Assembly: GCA_023417665.1 (NCBI GenBank)
Contig: JAEZFA010000208.1
Location: 1 to 7,639 of the forward strand
DNA: 7,639 nt
Source: Pseudomonadota bacterium
GTDB taxonomy: Bacteria > Pseudomonadota > Alphaproteobacteria > Rhizobiales > Xanthobacteraceae
Reading direction: 5' to 3'
The position numbers and the translations under genes were made by a program. Of this stretch, positions 1-5,360 are shown piece by piece. The notes under the pieces are model-generated. The model did no database searches and had not been told where the DNA came from. It worked only from the letters and a program-made list of their open reading frames with translations. Within the stretch, counting starts at the first letter, position 1. Every line of letters begins with the position of its first letter.

Positions 1-66
1 GCCTCGATCCTTGATCAGGCGCACCGCCTCAAGCTTGAACTCTCGCGTAAACTTCCGCCGCTCCAT
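1..66 (-). CDS. IS3-family transposase OrfA, N-terminal fragment (runs off the window)
   Basis: Only the first 22 codons are present. The peptide begins MERRKFTREFKLEAVRL and continues IKDRG, the typical opening of IS3-family OrfA proteins, whose N-terminal helix-turn-helix recognises the element's ends. In this family OrfA is normally joined to the DDE catalytic OrfB by programmed -1 frameshifting; OrfB would lie off the left edge. The ATG (64-66) is supported by a GGAGGTG ribosome binding site (71-77) four bases upstream. The gene is on the same strand as the gene the element interrupts. Recognition rests on a short peptide, but the motif is very characteristic. Confidence 0.85.
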   Translation of the reverse strand, partial: MERRKFTREFKLEAVRLIKDRG

Positions 67-132
67 GACGCACCTCCGGTCCCATGAAAACACCTAACTC
101 GGTGTCTTCGGAACCGGGTGCAGGCCAGATCA
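1..132 (-). mobile_element. IS3-family insertion sequence, left-hand end only (partial)
   Basis: This is the start of an IS3-family element that continues beyond the left edge. Read on the minus strand, the inferred end is at 132, where the sequence begins TGATCTGGCC. IS3-family elements characteristically have 5'-TG...CA-3' ends. A short leader carries a GGAGGTG ribosome binding site (71-77), followed by the start of orfA at 66. The boundary at 132 is inferred from two things: the terminal TG, and the point where the reading frame of the interrupted neighbour stops making sense. The other end and the target-site duplication lie outside the window, so neither the boundary nor the element's intactness can be confirmed. 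Confidence 0.8.
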
Positions 133-497
133 ACCAATCTAGTCAGCTTCGCTTTGGCCGTATGCCAATAAGTCGTACTTAGAATCCTGAGTGCATCGCT
201 CGCATTTATGCGCCCATGTTCTATTACGTAATTCACAATGCGTCGCTCGTCCGTACCCAACGAAAAGGCGATAGCCTCACCAAGAGCTTTATAAGCTTCG
301 GTGTCGAGAGCATTAGTGCGATTTGCAGCATCATTGAAAAGCGTCGCACGAACCGAATTTTGGTCTGCTCCATACTTGATATTTGGGAGATTGGCCTCCG
401 CTAGCTCGCGCTTAATTCGTTTTGTCCCTTCGCTGATGCAGCGAACCTCACCAAATTCGCGAAGAGCAAACATCAAAAATGGGTTACGCGGTTTGTG
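133..497 (-). pseudogene. 3' part of the broken AlbA_2/Schlafen-type gene, cut off by the IS element
   Basis: This stretch continues the gene that starts at 1590, in another frame. Just after the T run (498-505) it reads HKPRNPFLMFALREFGEV, then an ISEGTKRIKREL stretch. This resembles the NPRNPLL...LREFG...GTG segment that closes the GHKL-type ATPase domain (HATPase_c_4) in this family. After a spacer, the stretch from DERRIVNYVIEHG to TAKAKLTRLV looks like the winged-helix domain usual at the C-terminus. The frame then enters the IS element at 132 and continues as unrelated residues to a stop at 15-17, so a few tens of native residues are probably lost. A Met at 476 could start a separate ORF, but I see no good ribosome binding site and infer a pseudogene fragment. 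Confidence 0.75.
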
Positions 498-1590
498 AAA
501 AAAAATTCTCTGGAGTAATCGAAGGCATGAAGCCTCCCGGATTTTCTATTACCAGATGATCATCGAACATCTTAACGAATATGGGCCTTGTGCGCGCGTT
601 GTAAGAGCGATGCACGCAGGCGTTTACCAAGACTTCGTACCAAGCGTCGTGAGGATACTCTGGAGTTTGGAAAAATTTTCCGCTGCGAAACTGCGTAAAC
701 TCTCTGAGATTGGCGTCAAGCGTCGCGGCTGTATCTCGAATAATATCGAGGATTGTTCCGTCGATAACTCGATCTTTGATCACATTGTATTCTTTGCCTG
801 TTTTCTCCTCTACGCCGTTGTAGCGTAAAAAATGAACGTAAGCCCCTGCGAACACCTGTCGAGGATCTTTTGCAAACATCAGTGCACAGACATTATTTGG
901 AATGAATTTGCCGTCGCGATTACGACCCAAGCGCATCGATTCCAATATTTGTTCGTCTGTTACGTCATCTGAACCATCTCTAATGGCCCGTATTTGGTTG
1001 CAGAACTGCGTTACCTGCTTAAGCTTAAAGTCATCTGGATAGTTTAATGGGGAAGGCTCAAGCTCAAACGCTCGTTCGCCTTTGTTTATTCTGATTTCAG
1101 ATTTTTCAGTGTCGGTTAGCGTTCGATTTCGATCGGACTCTCGGCAGTAAGCATACCCGTTTGTCAACTCGACCAGCCGATCTTCGACGAAGTACACCCT
1201 AGCGCGAATTATAAAATCAGGCTTTCCCTGTGCGTTCATAACCTGTAAGCGATTGGTTTGAAACCGACCGTCTGGGCAGTGATCACGCCCCATCGCCTCC
1301 AACGCATGGATCTTTTCTTCTGAAATCCCCGAACAACCGGAGACACTTCCATCCTTCTCGACGCCTATTACTATCACCCCACCCTCGACGGCGGGGCCAT
1401 TTCCGAAAGCCGACAAACACTCGGCAAGCCCTACCGGTGCAATACGAGCGGATTTTCGATCAAAGCGCGTGTTTTCTTGTTGCTCGATGACAAACTTCCA
1501 ATCTTCACTTTTGAAGATTTGATCTGGTTTTGCGAGCGCCTCAACAGTTGGGCGCTCAAGAATTTCGAGCAAACTTAATTGTTGAGCCAT
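484..1590 (-). CDS. AlbA_2/Schlafen-type putative DNA- and ATP-binding protein, frameshifted (N-terminal 368 aa)
   Basis: The protein resembles the RecG-like/Schlafen AlbA_2 family: predicted DNA-binding regulators, some found in defence islands. Residues about 30-150 fit an AlbA_2 domain, with the stretch QQENTRFDRKSA followed by FGNGPAVEGGVIVIGVEKDG. Residues about 315-365 start a GHKL-like ATP-binding segment (DAWYEVLVNACVHRSY, then LVIENPGGFMPSITPENFF). The frame then ends in SQTA and a stop. Removing one T from the eight-T run (498-505) restores ENFFHKPRNPFL and joins it to the segment at 133-497, so the intact protein would exceed 490 residues. The ATG at 1590 overlaps the TAA of a VWA-gene remnant (TAATG); a GAGG lies only two bases before it. 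Base composition is markedly more AT-rich than the neighbours, suggesting transfer. Its exact function is not known. Confidence 0.75.
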   Translation of the reverse strand: MAQQLSLLEILERPTVEALAKPDQIFKSEDWKFVIEQQENTRFDRKSARIAPVGLAECLSAFGNGPAVEGGVIVIGVEKDGSVSGCSGISEEKIHALEAMGRDHCPDGRFQTNRLQVMNAQGKPDFIIRARVYFVEDRLVELTNGYAYCRESDRNRTLTDTEKSEIRINKGERAFELEPSPLNYPDDFKLKQVTQFCNQIRAIRDGSDDVTDEQILESMRLGRNRDGKFIPNNVCALMFAKDPRQVFAGAYVHFLRYNGVEEKTGKEYNVIKDRVIDGTILDIIRDTAATLDANLREFTQFRSGKFFQTPEYPHDAWYEVLVNACVHRSYNARTRPIFVKMFDDHLVIENPGGFMPSITPENFFSQTA

Positions 1591-1690
1591 TACCTCACCA
1601 ACTCCCGCATCGCCTCACCCAACCCTTCGAACGTAGAAGACGTAACCATGTACTCCGGGAAAGCTGCCGCATCATGCGGATCGATTGCGT
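1590..1690 (-). repeat. Diverged second copy of the 3' end of the VWA gene (remnant)
   Basis: On the minus strand this 101-bp segment matches the last 99 bp of the VWA gene (2239-2337). The first 29 bases have one mismatch (ending CGGCAGCT). The middle is diverged, with one base lost and three gained. The last 23 bases, encoding the end of AMRELVR plus the stop, are identical. With the lost base restored it would read QSIRMMRQL-F-PEYMVTSSTFEGLGEAMRELVR, against SDRMYPLTLEGLDEAMRELVR in the intact gene. It starts where hicB stops and ends on the first base of the AlbA_2-type gene. It cannot encode a VWA domain. It may be the vestige of a second VWA gene, a partial duplication, or an integration scar. 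Confidence 0.85.
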
Positions 1691-1980
1691 CACGCGGCCT
1701 CGCCAATCTTCTCGGCAAAAGGCACCGCAGCGACGACTGCGTGTTCTGAATCTTCCAGAAACTCCGCGTCCTTGCGCAACGCTTCGAGTGTGCGCGGCTG
1801 CGGAAACGGGCGCTTCGCTTCTTCGCGCCAGCCTTCGGCTGCGAAGGCAAGCGCTTCCTCGGCTTCGGCAAGCGCCTCATCGAGCGTATCAGCGACTGCA
1901 ACGACGCCCGGAAGATCGGGGAACGAGACCCCGTATCCACTGTCGGCGTCCTTGTGAATGAGCGCAATGTAATGACGCAT
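1690..1980 (-). CDS. hicB: HicB-family antitoxin, N-terminal domain only
   Basis: HicB antitoxins bind and neutralise HicA mRNA interferases and usually repress their own operon. Residues 1-60 show the HicB pseudo-RNase-H fold signature: MRHYIALIHKDADSGYGVSF, PDLPGVV, then a TLDEALAEAEEALAF helix. At 96 residues the protein is short. Many alphaproteobacterial HicB proteins are about 130 and continue into a ribbon-helix-helix or HTH DNA-binding domain. Here it ends FAEKIGEAA-stop exactly where the VWA-gene remnant begins, so the C-terminal domain was probably lost. The remaining domain could still bind HicA but may no longer act as a repressor. The hicA stop lies five bases upstream of the ATG; an AAGGA within the end of hicA may serve as ribosome binding site. 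Confidence 0.8.
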   Translation of the reverse strand: MRHYIALIHKDADSGYGVSFPDLPGVVAVADTLDEALAEAEEALAFAAEGWREEAKRPFPQPRTLEALRKDAEFLEDSEHAVVAAVPFAEKIGEAA

Positions 1981-1985
1981 TTCGC

Positions 1986-2162
1986 CTAGTCCTTCGGCCA
2001 GCCGGCCTGCTTGCAGATCGAACGGACCGTTCCTTGCGGAATGTCCCTCCGCGGGTGCGGCACGATCACCACGAGATGCCGCTCCGGGTGGACAAATTTA
2101 TGGTGCGAGCCCCGCACCGAAACCTGCTCGAAGCCGTCCTTTCGCAATCGGGCGATAATCAC
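1986..2162 (-). CDS. hicA: HicA-family mRNA interferase toxin, altered 5' end
   Basis: HicA toxins are small double-stranded-RNA-binding-fold ribonucleases that cleave mRNA. The 58-residue frame reads IIARLRKDGFEQVSVRGSHH near its start, contains the conserved GSHHKF with the catalytic-type histidine (residues 20-21), then VPHPRRDIP and TVRSICKQAGW, all typical of the family. I place the start at the GTG (2160-2162), five bases after an AAGGA. An ATG at 2176-2178 opens another frame reading MLKDSRD, which looks like the usual N-terminus of alphaproteobacterial HicA. A two-base loss around 2158-2162 would explain this, so the gene may be a frameshift mutant rescued by the GTG or a pseudogene. 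Next to hicB, the order toxin then antitoxin is normal. Confidence 0.75.
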   Translation of the reverse strand: MIIARLRKDGFEQVSVRGSHHKFVHPERHLVVIVPHPRRDIPQGTVRSICKQAGWPKD

Positions 2163-2180
2163 GGCTGTCCTTCAGCATCA

Positions 2181-2238
2181 CCCCACCCGGCCGCGCGCTT
2201 CGCTCGCGTCCACCCTCCCCGTCGCGGGGAGGGAAAAA
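2181..2238. repeat. GC-rich palindromic intergenic repeat (REP-like) with strong hairpin
   Basis: Between the VWA stop and hicA lies a segment with a perfect 8-bp stem, CCCTCCCC (2213-2220) and GGGGAGGG (2226-2233), around a five-base loop GTCGC. It is flanked on one side by five A (2234-2238) and on the other by GCGAGCGAAGCGCGCGG-type sequence on the minus strand. The arrangement resembles short interspersed palindromic repeats I recall from Bradyrhizobium and relatives. It sits right after the VWA stop and could protect the 3' end of that mRNA, but it lacks the trailing T run expected of an intrinsic terminator for the minus strand. It is also very close to the damaged 5' end of hicA. Confidence 0.6.
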
Positions 2239-2337
2239 TTACCTCACCAACTCCCGCATCGCTTCGTCCAAGCCTTCGAGCGTGAGCGGATACATTCGGT
2301 CCGAGAACAGCTGCCGCATCATGCGGATGGATTGCGT
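2239..2337 (-). repeat. Parent copy of the duplicated VWA gene end
   Basis: This is the last 99 bp of the intact VWA gene. It recurs in diverged form at 1590-1690 in the same orientation, so the two copies form a direct repeat bracketing the hairpin repeat and hicAB. The outer parts of the repeat are almost identical and the middle is diverged. Confidence 0.85.
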
Positions 2338-3420
2338 GTAGTCCCAGTGCTCGCGCGGCACCGGGTTCAGCCACACCGCATGCTGATAAAGCCGCGTCAC
2401 GCGCTCGACCCACACCTGCCCCGCTTCCTCGTTCATGTGCTCGACCGAGCCGCCCGGCATCATGATCTCGTAGGGGCTCATGCTCGCGTCGCCGACGAAG
2501 ATCACCTTGTAGTCGGACGGGAATTTATGCAGCACGTCCCAGGTCGGCGTGCGCTCCGAGTGCCGCCGCACGTTCTGCTTCCACACGCTCTCATAGAGGC
2601 AGTTGTGGAAGTAGAAGGTCTCGAGGTTCTTGAATTCCGTGCGCGCGGCGGAGAACAGCTCCGAGCATAGCTCGATGTGCCAGTCCATCGAGCCGCCGAT
2701 GTCTAAGAACAGAAGCACCTTCACGGCGTTGCGGCGCTCGGGCCGCATCTGCACGTCGAGAAAACCGTGGTTCGCGGTCTCGCGGATGGTGCCGGGAAGA
2801 TCGAGTTCGTCGGCTAAGCCGGTGCGCGCGAATTTCCGCAGGCGCCGGAGCGCCACCTTGATGTTGCGCGTGCCGAGTTCGACCTGATCGTCGAGGTCCT
2901 TGAACTCGCGCTTGTCCCACACCTTCACCGCGCGGTTGTTGCGGTTCTTGTCCTGCCCGATGCGGATGCCTTCGGGGTGATAGCCGTAAGCGCCAAATGG
3001 AGAAGTGCCGGCGGTGCCGATCCACTTATTGCCGCCCTGATGGCGGCCCTTCTGTTCGCGCAGGCGCTCGGCCAGCGTCTCCATGAGCTTGTCCCAGCCC
3101 ATGGCCTCGATCTGCGCCTTCTCTTCTTCGGTGAGATATTTTTCAGCCAGCTTGCGCAGCCACTCTTCCGGGATCTGCGCGGTGCCGGCGGCATCCGACA
3201 TCAGGTCGAGGCCCTTGAAGACATGGCCGAACACGCGGTCGAACTTATCTAAGTTGCGCTCGTCCTTCACGAGTGTCGCGCGCGAGAGGAAATAGAAATC
3301 CTCGACACGCCGGTTCGCGAGATCGGCGTCCGAATTCAGCGCTTCCATCAGCGTCAGGTACTCGCGCACCGTGACCGGGAGCCCCGCCGATTTCAACTCG
3401 TTGAAGAAGTGGATGAACAT
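2239..3420 (-). CDS. CoxE-like VWA domain protein (putative MoxR-ATPase partner)
   Basis: This 393-residue protein belongs to the bacterial CoxE-like family. Such proteins usually work with MoxR-type AAA+ ATPases in cytoplasmic assembly or metal-insertion machines; the substrate of this subgroup is unknown to me. The N-terminal half (about 1-200) is helical and charged, with FFNELKSAGLPVTVREYLTLMEAL at its start. The VWA domain covers about 230-390: VLLFLDIGGSM carries a MIDAS motif of DxGGS form at residues 240-244, with Gly in place of the usual first Ser, and GDASMSP (310-316) gives another likely metal-site Asp. Length and ends look complete. The ATG follows GAGGTAAT, a reasonable ribosome binding site. 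No MoxR gene lies next to it here; its upstream neighbour diverges. A partial copy of its 3' end lies downstream. Confidence 0.85.
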   Translation of the reverse strand: MFIHFFNELKSAGLPVTVREYLTLMEALNSDADLANRRVEDFYFLSRATLVKDERNLDKFDRVFGHVFKGLDLMSDAAGTAQIPEEWLRKLAEKYLTEEEKAQIEAMGWDKLMETLAERLREQKGRHQGGNKWIGTAGTSPFGAYGYHPEGIRIGQDKNRNNRAVKVWDKREFKDLDDQVELGTRNIKVALRRLRKFARTGLADELDLPGTIRETANHGFLDVQMRPERRNAVKVLLFLDIGGSMDWHIELCSELFSAARTEFKNLETFYFHNCLYESVWKQNVRRHSERTPTWDVLHKFPSDYKVIFVGDASMSPYEIMMPGGSVEHMNEEAGQVWVERVTRLYQHAVWLNPVPREHWDYTQSIRMMRQLFSDRMYPLTLEGLDEAMRELVR

Positions 3421-3608
3421 ATTACCTCGTCGCGCCGGGGCGCGGTGTCGCCGCGGCCTTTCAGCCCTGTAGTTCTACCGCGAAACGCGCGAGCCGTTAA
3501 GGATACCCGTCGATTACCCGGAACGCAGCACCGCGCGCGGTACGAATTCAATGAATAATAAAGCCGATCGCGGCTAGAACTTATGCACACGCGCAAAGCC
3601 AAAAGCCA
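3421..3608. promoter_or_regulatory. Divergent intergenic region between the VWA and CelD-like genes
   Basis: This 188-bp gap must hold the start signals of both divergent genes. It contains the VWA gene's ribosome binding site (GAGG on the minus strand, 3425-3428) and a perfect 12-bp palindrome ACCGCGCGCGGT (3530-3541) that could be an operator or chance in GC-rich DNA. A more AT-rich patch around 3544-3562 is the likeliest promoter position, but I cannot assign -35 and -10 boxes with confidence. No small gene is evident. Confidence 0.4.
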
Positions 3609-4799
3609 ATGCCTGTCGAACTTGCCATAGAACTGATCACGCGTCTCGAATCCTTCCCCGAACTCGTCGCCGGGATCGGCGAAGGCGCGCGCCGCGCGGT
3701 GACGCCGGAGCGCGCGGCGGGCGATGCCGAAATCTTCTCCGGTGCGGAAGCGCTCGATGCGGTCGCCGCCGACTGGCGCGCGATCGAACGCGAAGGCGTG
3801 CTCTCGACCCCGTTCCAGTCCTTCGCGGTCGCCGAGGCGGCACTTGCCGCGCACCGCGCGCATGGCCAGGAGCCGCATCTCATCGTCATCCGCGAGGGGC
3901 GCGACGCGGTCGCGATCCTGCCGCTGGTGCTGACGACCATGGCCGGCAACAAGGTGCTGCGCTTTCTCGGCGACCCGCTCATTCAATATGGCGACGCACT
4001 GCTCTCCCGCGCGGGGCGCGAGGCGCATCTGATGCAGGCGCTGCTCGCGGCCGGCAAGATCGGCGCGGACGCCGCCCTGTTTCGCAAGGTAAGGAACGAC
4101 GCGAAACTTTCTCCGCTGCTGTCGCGCCGCGCGCATGTCTCCGGCGTCGAGGAAGCGCCTTACGTCGACCTGCGCCGCGAAACCGGGCTGCCGCCGCGCG
4201 ACATGCGCGAATTGCGCCGCTATCGCCGCCGGCTCGGCGAAATCGGCGAAGTGAAACTCGTCATCACCCGCGGCGCGGAAGCGCAGGATTGCGTGCGCGC
4301 GGCCCTCGAACTCAAGCGCGGCTGGCTTGCCGCCAAAGGTTATTCGTCGTCCGTGATCGGCGACCCGCACTGGGAAGCGGTGCTGACTTCGCTGGTCGCG
4401 GAGCACGCGCATCTTCTGGCCTGCGCGCGGCTCGAAGTCGGCGGCAAGTTGGCTGCAATCGAAGTCGCGATCACGCATGGCAAGCGCTGGCACGCCTTCC
4501 TCGGCGCGATCCAGCCGGACTTCATGAAGTCCGGCCCCGGTCAGGTGCAGATGGCCGACACCATCGACCATGCCCGCGAACAGGGATTCCTCGCCTACGA
4601 TCTGCTGGCGCCGGCCGACGCCTTCAAGCGCGTGATCGCGACCGGTGCGATCGCGGTCTGCGACTATGCACTGCCGCTGTCGCTACAGGGACGGGTCGCG
4701 GCCCGCGCCTTCCGCTTTGCCCCGCAGGCCAAATCGCTGCTTTCGAAGCTCCCCGCCCCGGTTCGCGCGGCCGCCCGGAACCTGTTGCGCCTGCGCTGA
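3609..4799 (+). CDS. GNAT-fold acyltransferase of the FemAB/CelD (BioF2-like) type
   Basis: The 396-residue protein resembles the CelD/BcsL-like and FemAB-like proteins that carry two GNAT-related domains and transfer acyl or aminoacyl groups, often in envelope or polysaccharide biosynthesis. The first domain covers about 45-190 (STPFQSFAVAEAAL, then PHLIVIREGRDAVAILPLVL and RFLGDPLIQYGD). The second, about 195-345, matches the Acetyltransf_6-type fold, with LRRYRRRLGEIGEV, KLAAIEVAI, SGPGQVQMADTIDHAREQG and YDLLAPADAFKR in the usual order. There is no signal peptide, so it is probably cytoplasmic. The ATG at 3609 has no strong ribosome binding site, only AAAAG a few bases before it, so the start is uncertain. 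The actual substrate cannot be read from sequence. It stands alone, with no polysaccharide genes alongside. Confidence 0.8.
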   Translation: MPVELAIELITRLESFPELVAGIGEGARRAVTPERAAGDAEIFSGAEALDAVAADWRAIEREGVLSTPFQSFAVAEAALAAHRAHGQEPHLIVIREGRDAVAILPLVLTTMAGNKVLRFLGDPLIQYGDALLSRAGREAHLMQALLAAGKIGADAALFRKVRNDAKLSPLLSRRAHVSGVEEAPYVDLRRETGLPPRDMRELRRYRRRLGEIGEVKLVITRGAEAQDCVRAALELKRGWLAAKGYSSSVIGDPHWEAVLTSLVAEHAHLLACARLEVGGKLAAIEVAITHGKRWHAFLGAIQPDFMKSGPGQVQMADTIDHAREQGFLAYDLLAPADAFKRVIATGAIAVCDYALPLSLQGRVAARAFRFAPQAKSLLSKLPAPVRAAARNLLRLR

Positions 4800-4821
4800 G
4801 GTTCCCCGCCACCCGGGAACC
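4800..4821 (+). terminator. Hairpin immediately after the CelD-like gene (weak terminator candidate)
   Basis: GGTTCCC (4800-4806) and GGGAACC (4815-4821) form a perfect 7-bp stem with an eight-base loop, starting on the base after the stop codon. No T run follows, so it is at best a weak or Rho-assisted terminator or a 3'-end protector. Confidence 0.4.
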
Positions 4822-4852
4822 AGGGCCACCCGAAAAAAATTCTTCACGCACC

Positions 4853-4879
4853 TGTCGATTCCGGCCCTGTCCGTTCGTC
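4853..4879 (+). promoter_or_regulatory. Candidate ECF42-type promoter upstream of the YCII/DGPF genes
   Basis: TGTCGA at 4853-4858 and CGTC at 4876-4879 are separated by 17 bases. From memory, promoters assigned to ECF42 sigma factors have TGTCGA at -35 and CGA/TC at -10 and lie upstream of DGPF-domain genes. Here the pair lies in the only sizeable gap before the DGPF genes, 57 bases from the first start codon, with an ECF42-type sigma gene downstream. TGTCGA alone also occurs at 302, 857 and 3614 on this strand, but without CGTC or CGAC at the same spacing. Autoregulation is an inference. Confidence 0.55.
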
Positions 4880-4891
4880 GTGCAGGGAGAA

Positions 4892-4915
4892 GCCGGTACC
4901 GTCGACGGAACCGGC
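4892..4915. promoter_or_regulatory. 24-bp palindrome in the leader of the YCII/DGPF operon
   Basis: GCCGGT (4892-4897) and ACCGGC (4910-4915) flank a perfect inner palindrome CCGTCGACGG (4899-4908), with one A-A mismatch on each shoulder. It sits between the candidate promoter and the first start codon. It could be a dimeric repressor site or an mRNA hairpin near the ribosome binding site; a role is not established. Confidence 0.4.
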
Positions 4916-4936
4916 AGGAACCTCAGGGAGAAATCC

Positions 4937-5353
4937 ATGCGTTTCATGGTGATTGTAAAGGCGACGAAGGAGTCCGAAGCTGCGGCGATGCCGTCGGACG
5001 AGCTGCTGCTCGCCATGGGCAAGTTCAACGAAGAAATGGTCAAGGCTGGCATCATGCTCACCGGCGACGGACTGAAGCCGAGTTCGCAGGGCGTGCGCAT
5101 CCAGTTCGACGGCGACAAGCGCAGCGTGGTCGACGGCCCCTTTGCGGAGACCAAGGAACTGGTCGCGGGCTTCTGGATCATCCAGGTGAAGTCGCTTGCC
5201 GAGGCGATCGCATGGATGAAGCGCTGCCCGAACCCGCACAACGACGGCGGCGAACTCGAGATCCGCCCGCTCTACGAACTTTCCGACTTCGAACCGGGCG
5301 AAGGCATCCGCATCCACGAGAGGAACGAAGCCGAAATGAAGAAGCAGAAGTGA
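4937..5353 (+). CDS. YCII-related (DGPF domain) protein, first tandem copy
   Basis: This 138-residue protein belongs to the YCII-related superfamily, subgroup DGPF: small ferredoxin-like-fold proteins that commonly lie beside ECF42 sigma genes. Biochemical function is unknown; an enzymatic or ligand-sensing role has been suggested from fold. It opens MRFMVIVKATKESEA, has the naming motif DGPFAETKELVAGF from residue 66, and then PNP and GGELEIRPLYEL. The tail after about 115 (ERNEAEMKKQK) is charged. The start is supported by CAGGGAG about seven bases before the ATG. It shares about 57% identity over the first 120 residues with the next gene (hand count), clear evidence of tandem duplication, and is separated from it by seven bases. 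It is probably the first gene of the operon. Confidence 0.9.
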   Translation: MRFMVIVKATKESEAAAMPSDELLLAMGKFNEEMVKAGIMLTGDGLKPSSQGVRIQFDGDKRSVVDGPFAETKELVAGFWIIQVKSLAEAIAWMKRCPNPHNDGGELEIRPLYELSDFEPGEGIRIHERNEAEMKKQK

Positions 5354-5360
5354 GGATGCC

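Noticed and set aside
556..828. 90-residue plus-strand frame
   Set aside because: It is antisense to the AlbA_2-type gene, with no ribosome binding site or recognisable domain.
1590..1967. 125-residue minus-strand frame overlapping hicB
   Set aside because: Its first two-thirds are hicB read in a wrong frame. Only the last stretch (FEGLGEAMRELVR) is meaningful, as the VWA-gene remnant already listed.
2011..2670. 219-residue open frame on the plus strand
   Set aside because: It runs antisense through hicA and the VWA gene, with no family motif.
3530..3541. Perfect 12-bp palindrome ACCGCGCGCGGT as a defined operator
   Set aside because: Such GC-alternating palindromes are common in DNA of this composition; there is no second copy or other support, so it is only mentioned within the intergenic region.
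302..3619. Other TGTCGA hexamers at 302, 857 and 3614
   Set aside because: They lie inside or antisense to genes, and none has CGTC or CGAC 17 bases downstream, so they are taken as chance.
3393..4571. 392-residue open frame on the minus strand
   Set aside because: It is antisense to the clearly recognisable CelD-like acyltransferase gene and has a low-complexity Arg/Ala-rich composition.
4289..5353. Extended 354-residue frame ending with the first YCII protein
   Set aside because: Only the part from 4937 is real. The upstream part is the CelD-like gene in a wrong frame and the intergenic region; the ATG at 4937 has a ribosome binding site and matches the family start.
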